Assembly (NCBI GenBank): GCA_013696275.1
Contig: JACCYW010000409.1
Coordinates: forward strand, 1-7,191
From: Chloroflexota bacterium
GTDB taxonomy: Bacteria > Chloroflexota > Limnocylindria > Limnocylindrales > CSP1-4
Length of the DNA: 7,191 nucleotides
Direction: 5' to 3'
Within the stretch, counting starts at the first letter, position 1, and each line of letters opens with the position of its first letter. Made by a program: the position numbers and the translations under genes. The notes below the pieces were generated by a model. The model ran no database searches. It saw only the letters and a program-made list of their open reading frames with translations, and was not told where the DNA came from. Positions 1 through 5,584 of this stretch are shown here, in pieces.

Positions 1-942
1 GGAGCGCGGCGGAGTCCGCTCGATGCTGAGCCAGCAACTGGCCGAACGCCACCGTATCGGCCAACTGTTGCCCGATACCCTGGGTGAACAGTCTTTGGAC
101 CAACCGGTAGGTGCCCTCCCATTCGGGGGTCGTCGTCCGGCTGGCGATGACGGTCGAGATCAGCCCCAGGTTGGCATCGATGTCGCCCTTCGGCGCTCGA
201 ACGCTGTAAGCGAAGTTGACGTACCAGGACGTGATGAAGCCGCTGCCGGCGTAGAGGAGGGCGAAGAAGACGTCCTCCTCCCAGATCCGTCCCGCTTGGG
301 GATACTCACAGCGCAGGCGGTAGGCGTAGGCCTCAGCGGGACCGCCGAACCCGCGGGCGAACTCCTGGGCGACGACAGGCACCTGCTGGATGCCCACGAG
401 CGAGGCGCCCTGCAGATGAGACAGCACCCAGGCATCCAGAAGTCGGCCACGAACTGCTCCGGATCGGTGACCGGCGGAACGTACGCTTTGCCCTGATAGT
501 TGCCGCCGATGGGTGGCTCGAAGCCGAATGGTGGCTGGAACCAGATGAAGTCCTGGAGAGGCAGCCACTCGATGGTGATGCCGGTCGACGGATCGACGAT
601 GCGGGTCTCAAGTTGGGCCACGCGCGACCATTCAGGCGTCCACTGGACACCGCCACTGGCCTGCCATCCATCCGGCACGAGGAAGGTCATCGCCGTCACA
701 TTGCCGGCCGCTGGGTCCCACAAGGCCTGACGAGTGAATCGGACGGGCGTCCGAACGCCGATCCCTACCGGGCCGAAGCCCGTGTGGCCCATCGGTGTCG
801 CGGACTGCCCGAACCCGGCTCCGGGCGAGCCAGTGCATGAGACGAGCAGGATGGACAAAGCCAGGCCGACGCCAGCGAGCTTCCCGAGACCTGACCTGCA
901 CAGGGCCGTCTGAGACACAGCCGAAGCATCGCACACGGTCAT
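1..942 (-). pseudogene. Secreted lipoprotein of unknown function, frameshifted, 3' end outside window
   Basis: From ATG at 942 the product opens with a basic, then hydrophobic segment ending in a lipobox (LVSC, Cys36), so it should be a lipid-anchored exported protein; the next residues are Gly/Ser/Pro-rich. A globular part follows (about residues 60-167, with motifs such as TFLVPDGW, TPEWSRVAQ, IEWLPLQDF). Near 436-441 the frame changes. The annotated frame runs on to a stop at 160 as low-complexity Ser/Arg/Pro sequence. The frame entered if one base is missing reads DAWVLSHLQGASLVG, then natural-looking sequence (RIWEEDVFFALLYAG; TTTPEWEGTYRLV) with no stop to position 1. The intact protein would exceed about 310 residues. 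I do not recognise a named family. ATG 942 has no clear ribosome binding site; GTG at 918 would also keep the signal peptide. Broken gene or base-call error cannot be separated here. Confidence 0.7.
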
Positions 943-1094
943 CGATCAGAACGCCAGCTCGGCGGAAGCGTTGACGGGATGCACCGATCCGCCCCGCGCT
1001 GAGCGGGCCAGACCGGTCCCATAGCTGGCAGCTGGTCGGCGGGAGTCGGAATCGCCGCTCATCTCAGCGTCTGGCAGATGCCTCGCCCGCGGTG

Positions 1095-1100
1095 TAGCCT
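1095..1100 (+). promoter_or_regulatory. Candidate -10 box (TAGCCT) for a leaderless small ORF
   Basis: TAGCCT fits the TANNNT -10 pattern common in actinobacteria and ends 8 bases before the ATG at 1109, the spacing expected if transcription starts at or just before the start codon. No good -35 is visible. Such a hexamer can occur by chance, so this rests on its placement. Confidence 0.3.
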
Positions 1101-1108
1101 ATGACGCC

Positions 1109-1177
1109 ATGACCGCTGCCCTCGGCCGGCGTTCGATGAGCGCCTGGTTCGCCACCATCTCCAGACAGAACGGCTGA
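1109..1177 (+). CDS. Possible 22-aa leaderless small ORF or leader peptide
   Basis: The frame runs ATG to TGA and encodes 22 residues ending SAWFATISRQNG. There is no Shine-Dalgarno sequence, but a TANNNT hexamer lies 8 bases upstream, as for a leaderless mRNA. A perfect hairpin begins 3 bases after the stop, and the GTPase gene starts 115 bases after the stop on the same strand. A short leader ORF followed by a strong hairpin is the layout of attenuator leaders, but the peptide has no run of one amino acid that would name a regulatory signal (one Trp, one Phe). It could equally be a small standalone gene with its terminator, or chance. The function is unknown. Confidence 0.3.
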   Translation: MTAALGRRSMSAWFATISRQNG

Positions 1178-1180
1178 GCG

Positions 1181-1212
1181 GCCCCTTCCGAGTCAGCGTC
1201 GACGGAAGGGGC
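1181..1212 (+). terminator. Perfect 10-bp hairpin, candidate U-less terminator or attenuator
   Basis: GCCCCTTCCG (1181-1190) and CGGAAGGGGC (1203-1212) are perfectly complementary around a 12-base loop. No T-run follows (next bases GGGATCG), so it is not a classical intrinsic terminator, though U-poor terminators are described in GC-rich bacteria. It sits 3 bases after the small ORF stop and 80 bases before the GTPase start, so it could terminate the small transcript or control read-through into the GTPase gene. A protein-binding site is another option. Confidence 0.5.
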
Positions 1213-1281
1213 GGGATCGACGCGTGGCGGCATCTAGCGCAGTCCTGCAGCTGCCCGCCCGCGTCGTCTCGCGTGATGGTT

Positions 1282-1286
1282 AGGAG
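1282..1286 (+). promoter_or_regulatory. Ribosome binding site AGGAG that decides the GTPase start
   Basis: AGGAG abuts the ATG at 1287, too close for use, but stands 6 bases before the in-frame ATG at 1293. This favours 1293 as the true start and makes the predicted protein two residues shorter at its N-terminus. Confidence 0.65.
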
Positions 1287-1292
1287 ATGGTC

Positions 1293-2222
1293 ATGCCGAT
1301 GCCGCATCGAACGTTCGCCCAGGTGGCGAAGCGCCGGCTCACAGGCAAGGAAGGTCGGGAGCGCATCCGGGAGGTGCACGCGCTGCTGGATGAGCTGCCC
1401 GATTACCGGAATGGTCCCTACGCCGACCTCCGAAAGTGGCTCATGTCGGAGATCGAAGACTCGCGCGTCCGCTCGAGCGCGATCCATCGTGACTCGATCG
1501 CCGTTCGTCGGGAGGGCGCCGCCCAGATCGCGCTGGTGGGACCGCCCAACGTGGGCAAGTCGTCGCTCCTCCAGGCCCTGTCGCCCATCCAGATCAAGAC
1601 CGGCGACTACCCGTTCACCACTCTCCGGCCGGTCCCCGCGCTCACGCGCATCGGCGGCGTGCTGGTCCAACTGGTGGAGATCCCGGGCCTGATCGCTGGC
1701 GCCGCCGAGGACCGCGGGGGTGGCCGCGCGCTGCTCGGTGTCCTGCGCTCGACGGACGCCATCGTCTACTGCCTCAGGGCTGCCGGTGACGTGCACGAGC
1801 TCGAGGTCGTACTGGCTGAGGTCGTCGCCGCGGGCATCGACAAGCCGGCCTTCTTGGCGGCCACACGCGCCGACGAAGCAGAGGAGGGCGACCTGACGCG
1901 GCTGGCGAAGGCGTTCCCCGCCCTGGAAGTGGTGCCCGTCTCCATCCTGGACGAGGCCAGCCTTGACGACTTTCGGGCGGCAGCCTGGAGATCGACCGGT
2001 CTGGTGCGGGTCTACCTGCGCGTCGCTGGCTCGGTCGATGAGGAGCCCGTAGCGCTCCAGCCCGGAGCCACCGTGACCGACGTCGCGGACCTGGTCCACC
2101 ACGAGTTGGGCGCGACGCTCAGCGGCGCTCGGGTATGGGGCTCGTCCGCTCGCTTCGATGGCCAGCGGGTCGGTCGCGAGCACGCCATCCACGATGGCGA
2201 TGTGGTCGAGATCGTGCACTGA
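1293..2222 (+). CDS. DRG/Obg-like GTPase with C-terminal TGS domain
   Basis: The 309-residue product matches the DRG (Rbg) branch of the Obg-like GTPases, translation-associated proteins that usually act at the ribosome. Order: helical N-terminus (about 1-70); P-loop GPPNVGKS (83-90); G2 region YPFTT (106-110); G3 region EIPG followed by LIAGAAEDRGGGR (129 onward), a DRG hallmark; G4 position TRAD (191-194); C-terminal TGS domain (about 237-309) ending in ARVWGSSARFDGQRVG and DGDVVEIVH. It is shorter than archaeal and eukaryotic DRG proteins (about 365 residues). Two switch motifs are off consensus: G3 has Glu instead of Asp, and G4 has Thr-Arg where NKxD is normal, so guanine specificity and hydrolysis may be altered. 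It appears monocistronic and converges on the GNAT gene, with a 16-base gap. The family is clear, the exact role unknown. Confidence 0.88.
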   Translation: MPMPHRTFAQVAKRRLTGKEGRERIREVHALLDELPDYRNGPYADLRKWLMSEIEDSRVRSSAIHRDSIAVRREGAAQIALVGPPNVGKSSLLQALSPIQIKTGDYPFTTLRPVPALTRIGGVLVQLVEIPGLIAGAAEDRGGGRALLGVLRSTDAIVYCLRAAGDVHELEVVLAEVVAAGIDKPAFLAATRADEAEEGDLTRLAKAFPALEVVPVSILDEASLDDFRAAAWRSTGLVRVYLRVAGSVDEEPVALQPGATVTDVADLVHHELGATLSGARVWGSSARFDGQRVGREHAIHDGDVVEIVH

Positions 2223-2238
2223 GGGGTGATGTCGACGG

Positions 2239-2717
2239 TCAGTCTCGGGCGAGGGTCAACCGCAGCACGATCTCGCCGTCCTCGACATCGCCGGTCGGCT
2301 CGAAGCCCAGTCGCTGGTAGAACGGCCACGGCCCGTCGTCGGCAGGCTGGTAGCCGGTCAGCAACTCCTTGGCGCCGTCTGCCCGTACCAGGTCGATGAC
2401 CTGTCTCAAGGCCTGCTGGCCGTATCCGCGGCGCTGGTGCCGCTCGTCGATGAGAAGCCGCCACAGGAAATAGGGTCCGAGGATGCCCGGTCGTGGCACG
2501 ACATCCCAGCTGAGCATCACGAAGCCGACCGGCTCGTCAGCGGCGTAGATCGCTCGGTACCAGGGCCGCCCTGGGGTGTCTCGGCAGCCTCCTCCAGCGA
2601 CTCGGCCACCGAGGCGACGAAGCGGTCCTGACCGGGTCCTACGCGCAGCCCGATCACGGCCTCGCGGTTCTCATCGTCGATCTCGCGCAGCGTCACCGCA
2701 CCTTCGGTCATCACCAT
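2239..2717 (-). pseudogene. GNAT N-acetyltransferase (spermidine-acetyltransferase-like), split by a frameshift
   Basis: Two overlapping frames make up one GNAT enzyme, which would transfer acetyl from acetyl-CoA to a small amine or similar acceptor. The N-terminal piece starts at ATG 2717 (MVMTEGAVTLREIDDENREA) and runs about 48 residues to TPQG; past that its frame is nonsense, stopping at 2517. The other frame, entered near 2568-2576 if one base is missing, continues RPWYRAIYAADEPVGFVML into the fold core, with the acetyl-CoA loop QRRGYGQQAL and the C-terminal PWPFYQRLGFEPTG typical of the family, to the stop at 2239. The break is in a GGG run that would read correctly as GGGG. Restored, the protein is about 159 residues, a normal GNAT length. 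It follows the nitrilase-like gene by 17 bases and is probably cotranscribed with it. Sequencing error is as likely as real inactivation. The substrate is not determinable. Confidence 0.82.
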
Positions 2718-2734
2718 CAGCGGATCAGCAGGAC

Positions 2735-3559
2735 TCAGGCGCTTCCGACCGTTCGATCGACTGCCTGGATGTTGCGCTCTGGTGCCCAGCGGAGAGCGAG
2801 TAGGCGGTCGGCTTGATCGAGCTGTATGTCGGCTGCCACGACGCCCACAGCGCCGTAGGCGAGGCTCGTGCCGAGCGTGCCGTCGGGGGCGATGATGCAG
2901 GTCGCCGAGCCCTGGTCAGGTCCGGCCGCGTTGGACGCCGCGACGTAGACGGTGTTCTCGAGCGCGCGGCAGAGCAAGGCTTTCTCGTGATACGGGTTCG
3001 ACGCGTCGCACCAGCGGACTGGCAGCGAGCCGTCGTCAGTGGTCACGAAGTGAGGGGCGAAGATGACCTGTGCACCGCCCAGGACGAGCGTACGGACGAT
3101 CTCCGGGTAGCGGAATGCCTCGTGACAGATGGCTATGCCGAATGTCACGCCCGCCGCCGCGAACAGTCGGCGGCCAGTCCCCGAGATGTAGTGCGGCTCC
3201 TCTGTCGGATCGATCTGTGTCTTCGACTGCTCGCCCAGCCTCGTCCCATCCGCGCCGAACACGACTGCCAGGATCTCGCGACCCGCAGGCATCGGGCGCT
3301 CGGTTCCGACTATCGTGACGACCCGAGCTCTGCGAGCCGCTTGTGCGATCTCGCGCAGGGCATCGTCGAGCGCGTCCTTCGGGAGCTCTGGCACGACCCG
3401 GGCTTGACTGCGGTGTCCGGGAAGGCCCGTCTCGGGCAGGCCGACGATCCGGGCGTCTAGTCGACCTGCCTGCTCCACCGCTGCGACAGCCGCCGGAACG
3501 GCCTCCTCGAGGCTCGCCGTGAGGGGCGTGGAGGCAACCGCGATCCGGATAGTCGACAT
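2735..3559 (-). CDS. Carbon-nitrogen hydrolase (nitrilase superfamily)
   Basis: This 274-residue protein should be a cytosolic amidohydrolase acting on a non-peptide C-N bond, such as an amide, nitrile or carbamoyl group. The Glu-Lys-Cys triad of the superfamily is visible: Glu43 in LPETGLPG, Lys113 in SKTQID, and Cys145 in GIAICHEAFRYPE, with an acidic pair (Glu120/121) before PHY. The HEKALLCRALENTVYVAASN stretch (191-210) and the C-terminal IIAPDGTLG strand are also standard, and the length is typical. The ATG at 3559 has no Shine-Dalgarno sequence but has TAGAGT ending 6 bases upstream, suggesting a leaderless mRNA. It is the first gene of a probable two-gene unit with the GNAT gene 17 bases downstream, so the acetyltransferase may act in the same pathway. 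The motifs do not fix the substrate; a general omega-amidase or nitrilase name would be guesswork. Confidence 0.9.
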   Translation of the reverse strand: MSTIRIAVASTPLTASLEEAVPAAVAAVEQAGRLDARIVGLPETGLPGHRSQARVVPELPKDALDDALREIAQAARRARVVTIVGTERPMPAGREILAVVFGADGTRLGEQSKTQIDPTEEPHYISGTGRRLFAAAGVTFGIAICHEAFRYPEIVRTLVLGGAQVIFAPHFVTTDDGSLPVRWCDASNPYHEKALLCRALENTVYVAASNAAGPDQGSATCIIAPDGTLGTSLAYGAVGVVAADIQLDQADRLLALRWAPERNIQAVDRTVGSA

Positions 3560-3563
3560 GCGC

Positions 3564-3581
3564 CGACTCTACTCGGAGTCG
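3564..3581 (-). promoter_or_regulatory. Candidate leaderless promoter and overlapping inverted repeat of the nitrilase-like gene
   Basis: On the minus strand TAGAGT (3566-3571) fits the TANNNT -10 pattern and ends 6 bases before the ATG. It lies within a perfect 6-bp inverted repeat, CGACTC and GAGTCG with a 6-base spacer. A repressor bound here would cover the -10 box. No -35 consensus is evident. Confidence 0.35.
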
Positions 3582-3682
3582 CGCTCCCGGCGGCGGTCGG
3601 GACGGTGGCGTCGCAGCAGAGGATGCCGCCTTTCGGGGTGTAACGTGGATGGAGAGCCGCATGACGAACAGGAGGCCCCGCC

Positions 3683-4171
3683 ATGTCCAAGATCGCACCC
3701 TGTCTTTGGTTCGACGGTAAAGCTGAGGAAGCAGCGCAGCTCTACACCTCGCTCTTCCCGGACAGTCGGATCGACGCCGTGAATCGCTCGCCGGCCGACA
3801 ATCCGAGTACGCCGCAGGGCGCGGTGCTGACCGTCGACTTCACACTCGCCGGGCAGAAGTTCATCGGCTTGAACGGCGGCCCGCAGTTCTCATTCACGGA
3901 AGCCGTGTCCTTCTCCATCGACTGCGCGGATCAGGCCGAGGTCGATCGCTACTGGGACGCGCTCATCGACGGTGGTGGCTCAGCGTCGGCGTGCGGCTGG
4001 TTGAAGGACCGGTTCGGTGTGTCGTGGCAGGTCATCCCCAAGCAGTTGCCCGAGCTGCTCAATGGTGCGGATGCCGGCGGCGCGGCCCGCGCCATGGAGG
4101 CGATGCTGCAGATGACCAAGCTCGACGTGGCGAAGCTGCAGGAAGCCTACGAGGGCGGCGCGCCAGACTGA
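3683..4171 (+). CDS. VOC-superfamily protein, PhnB / 3-demethylubiquinone methyltransferase-like fold
   Basis: The 162-residue product belongs to the PhnB-like branch of the vicinal oxygen chelate superfamily, often annotated from its Pfam name as 3-demethylubiquinone-9 3-methyltransferase, which is misleading because these are VOC-fold proteins rather than SAM methyltransferases. The N-terminus (KIAPCLWFDGKAEEAAQLYT and SLFPDSRID) is the characteristic first beta-alpha unit; FIGLNGGPQFSFTEAVSFSI (about 61-80) and FGVSWQVIPKQLPELL (about 111-126) are the other signature blocks, and the C-terminal helical tail (MEAMLQMTKLDVAKLQEAYEG) is usual. AGGAGG at 3670-3675 stands 7 bases before the ATG and fixes the start. 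TAACGT at 3641-3646 is a weak -10 candidate. It is divergent from the nitrilase-like gene and seems monocistronic. The ligand and reaction are unknown. Confidence 0.88.
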   Translation: MSKIAPCLWFDGKAEEAAQLYTSLFPDSRIDAVNRSPADNPSTPQGAVLTVDFTLAGQKFIGLNGGPQFSFTEAVSFSIDCADQAEVDRYWDALIDGGGSASACGWLKDRFGVSWQVIPKQLPELLNGADAGGAARAMEAMLQMTKLDVAKLQEAYEGGAPD

Positions 4172-4432
4172 GGTAGACGGACGGTGACGACGGTCCGCGG
4201 ACTGAGGCCGTGGATCACGAACGAGTACGAGAACCGTGGCCCGCGCGCCGACGGCGAGCGCGTCCGCGGACGCCTGAGCGGTCTGGTCCGCGGTCGCGCG
4301 TAGCTTCGAGGACCGACCACTCGACGTTCGCCGGCGCGCGGCCGGTTATGGCTTCGTTGGGGATGCCTTCGACGGAGTCGGGTTCGCGTAACCTGTGGCG
4401 AGTGTCGAATGACACCCAGCATGGAGGACGGG
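4172..4432. other. Intergenic region with repeated GTCCGCGGAC palindromes
   Basis: In these 261 bases between two + strand genes, the 10-base palindrome GTCCGCGGAC occurs twice, at 4193-4202 and 4262-4271. The second is extended to a perfect 14-base palindrome (4260-4273), and a degenerate third copy, GTCCGCGGTC, sits at 4287-4296. A GTG-started 39-codon frame (4184-4303) spans this area but has no proper ribosome binding site, and the minus strand shows long but unconvincing open frames. A GTGTC/GACAC inverted repeat with a 4-base loop (4402-4415) lies just before the next gene, and TAACCT (4389-4394) is a possible -10. Confidence 0.45.
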
Positions 4433-4681
4433 ATGCCTAAGTACATGGATGTACACGACGGGTTCTTCGGGGTGACAGCCGAAGAACTCCGGGCGGCCCA
4501 CGACGCAGACCTCGCGATCGAAGGCGAGGAAGGTGTCCATTTCGAGCGTGCCTGGCTCGATCCTGAGGCGGGGAAGGTCTTCTGCCTGGCGACAGGCCCC
4601 TCGAAGGAAGCAGTGATGCGGATCCATAAGCGTGCCGGGCACCCAACGCCAGAGGTCTATGAACTTTCCGTAGAGGTCTAG
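4433..4681 (+). CDS. DUF4242 family small protein
   Basis: This 82-residue protein carries the DUF4242 pattern: an MPKY start, a short helix with TAEELRAAHDADL (15-27), strands around VHFERAWLDPEAGKVFCLA (35-53), and the helix SKEAVMRIHKRAGHP (57-71) followed by a short final strand. Members are small ferredoxin-like-fold proteins, usually cytosolic; a Streptomyces coelicolor member has been described as nickel-binding, but I cannot assign metal ligands here. GGAGGA at 4423-4428 lies 4 bases before the ATG at 4433 and decides this start over the in-frame ATG at 4409, which overlaps the GTGTC/GACAC repeat. The gene is short but of normal family length. Its neighbours give no functional clue. 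Confidence 0.85.
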   Translation: MPKYMDVHDGFFGVTAEELRAAHDADLAIEGEEGVHFERAWLDPEAGKVFCLATGPSKEAVMRIHKRAGHPTPEVYELSVEV

Positions 4682-4869
4682 GCAGGGCACGCGGTGCCTA
4701 ATGGCCACGACGCTTGCGCTCCGATGAGGCGGGAGTGCGTCGCCTCGATCGTCGCAGGCGGCATTCAGGGAACCACTGGGCACGTGAGTGCCGACTGGCA
4801 TCATCAAGGGTGCGCTAGGCCCTTTCACAGGCGCGCACACCCGCCGACGTCGCGGGAAGGAGGTCGCAC
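4682..4869. other. Intergenic region with two GGCAC/GTGCC inverted repeats
   Basis: GGCAC-GCG-GTGCC at 4686-4698 begins 4 bases after the DUF4242 stop, and GGCAC-GTGA-GTGCC at 4779-4792 sits 77 bases before the DUF1801 start. A third, unrelated 6-bp inverted repeat is GAGGCG/CGCCTC (4726-4746). The first could be a weak terminator; the shared arms suggest the pair could also bind one regulator. No T-tract follows any of them and no ORF is convincing. Confidence 0.35.
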
Positions 4870-5274
4870 ATGACCGAAGCCACTGACCGAGACGTCGTAG
4901 CGTCCGCGCGGGGGCGCTCGGCCGAGATCGACGCGGTCCTTGCGGCGTTACCGGATGAGCAACGGGCCGCACTCGAGGAGCTCCGCCAGATGATCGGGGT
5001 CGTTGCACCCGCGGCCGCGGAAGGCATCAGCTACTCCGTCCCGGCCTTCAGGTACCGCGGCCGCCCGCTCGTCTCATTCGCCGCTGCCAAATCCCATTGC
5101 GCGTTGTACGTCATGAGCCCGGCGGTGGTGGATGCCCACCGGGCAGACCTCCAGGGCTATGACACCTCGAAGGGAACCATCCGGTTCAGGCCCGGCCAGC
5201 CACTCCCTGCCGCCTTGGTGGGGAAGCTCGTCAGGGCGCGGATGAGGGAGACCGACGCGGGCTTGAGCGGGTAG
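4870..5274 (+). CDS. DUF1801 (YdhG-like) protein
   Basis: The 134-residue product matches DUF1801, the fold of Bacillus YdhG/Fra, a frataxin-like iron chaperone; many members have no known role. Signature segments are EEGISYSVPAFRY-like (AAEGISYSVPAFRYRGRPLV, about 49-68), FAAAKSHCALYVMSPAVVD (about 70-88), and the C-terminal GTIRFRPGQPLPAALVGKLV block (about 100-119) followed by a terminal Arg-rich helix. The N-terminal 18 or so residues are polar and precede the conserved helix starting IDAVLAALPDEQRAALEELR. AAGGAGG (4857-4863) is 6 bases before the ATG, an excellent site that fixes the start. The length is normal. It is probably its own transcript, ending before the hairpin at 5286-5307. 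Iron handling is only a family-based possibility. Confidence 0.88.
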   Translation: MTEATDRDVVASARGRSAEIDAVLAALPDEQRAALEELRQMIGVVAPAAAEGISYSVPAFRYRGRPLVSFAAAKSHCALYVMSPAVVDAHRADLQGYDTSKGTIRFRPGQPLPAALVGKLVRARMRETDAGLSG

Positions 5275-5285
5275 AACCCCAGACG

Positions 5286-5307
5286 CGTGCCCCCGCCACA
5301 GGGCACG
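5286..5307 (+). terminator. Perfect 7-bp GC-rich hairpin after the DUF1801 gene
   Basis: CGTGCCC (5286-5292) pairs perfectly with GGGCACG (5301-5307) around an 8-base loop. It starts 11 bases after the DUF1801 stop and lies 22 bases upstream of the toxin-antitoxin operator-like repeat. No T-run follows, so it is a candidate terminator only; a regulatory site of the toxin-antitoxin operon is the alternative. Confidence 0.4.
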
Positions 5308-5328
5308 ATTCATGCGGCGCACCGCTAG

Positions 5329-5345
5329 TCATACTTTCGGTATGA
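5329..5345 (+). promoter_or_regulatory. Candidate leaderless promoter and operator of the RHH/MazF operon
   Basis: TCATAC and GTATGA form a perfect 6-bp inverted repeat with a 5-base spacer that covers the ATG of the antitoxin (5342). CATACT (5330-5335), 4 of 6 to TATAAT, ends 6 bases before that ATG, so transcription probably starts at the start codon. RHH antitoxins normally repress their own operon by binding such palindromes, which would explain the overlap. No clear -35 is seen. Confidence 0.5.
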
Positions 5346-5584
5346 AGACAGCGGTGTCCGTTCCCGACGACGTGTTCGAGCGGGCCGAACGCCTCGCCCG
5401 CACTGCCGGAAGGTCACGGAGCGACGTGTACAGTGCCGCCCTCCGCGAGTACGTGGCCCGTCATGAGGCGGACGATGTCACAGAAGCAGTGAACCGGGTC
5501 GTCGAGGATCTGGGGGAGGATGCGGCTGCTGACGAGTTCGTTCAGGAGGCGGCCCGGCGAGTCCTGGAGGCGTCCGAGTGGTGA
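5342..5584 (+). CDS. Ribbon-helix-helix (CopG/MetJ-type) antitoxin
   Basis: The 80-residue protein has an N-terminal RHH DNA-binding domain: strand KTAVSVPD (2-9), helix DVFERAERLARTAG (9-22), then the turn and second helix RSRSDVYSAALREYVARH (23-40). The acidic C-terminal half (EADDVTEAVNRVVEDLGEDA and onward) fits a toxin-binding, protease-sensitive tail. It should neutralise the downstream MazF-type RNase and autoregulate the operon. I chose the ATG at 5342 over the in-frame ATG at 5312 because family members begin with MKTAVSVPDD-like sequence, the extra ten residues are unconserved in character, and a -10-like box and inverted repeat sit exactly at 5342. Its stop overlaps the toxin start, implying translational coupling. 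No Shine-Dalgarno sequence precedes it, consistent with a leaderless mRNA. Confidence 0.88.
   Translation: MKTAVSVPDDVFERAERLARTAGRSRSDVYSAALREYVARHEADDVTEAVNRVVEDLGEDAAADEFVQEAARRVLEASEW

Larger units (their letters stand above)
943..1292. other. Intergenic region between divergent lipoprotein and GTPase genes
   Basis: This 350-base stretch separates two divergently transcribed genes, so promoters for both should lie here. The only structure I can support is on the right half: a TANNNT box, a 22-codon ORF, a perfect 10-bp inverted repeat and the GTPase ribosome binding site, listed separately. Between about 943 and 1090 I see no convincing ORF, tRNA or repeat, and no obvious -10/-35 pair for the lipoprotein gene. 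Confidence 0.6.

Noticed and set aside
23..496. 157-codon + strand open frame at the left edge
   Set aside because: It lies antisense to the lipoprotein gene, whose minus-strand reading gives a lipobox signal peptide and natural sequence in both of its frames; the + frame is the usual GC-rich shadow.
1059..2219. 386-codon minus-strand open frame opposite the GTPase gene
   Set aside because: It is longer than the GTPase frame but has Arg/Asp/His-rich composition and no recognisable domain, while the + strand has complete GTPase and TGS motifs. Length alone misleads in GC-rich DNA.
2990..3010. GGTTCGA-like tRNA T-loop motif
   Set aside because: It lies inside the nitrilase-like gene and no acceptor stem or anticodon arm can be folded around it.
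2813..3460. 215-codon + frame opposite the nitrilase-like gene
   Set aside because: It is antisense to a gene with an intact Glu-Lys-Cys triad; no domain is recognisable in it.
4147..4446. Minus-strand coding remnant in the 4172-4432 gap (for example the frame reading FVIHGLSPRTVVTVRLP)
   Set aside because: Short stretches in two or three minus frames look protein-like, but none has a start with a ribosome binding site, a domain, or a continuous frame; I cannot support a degraded gene.
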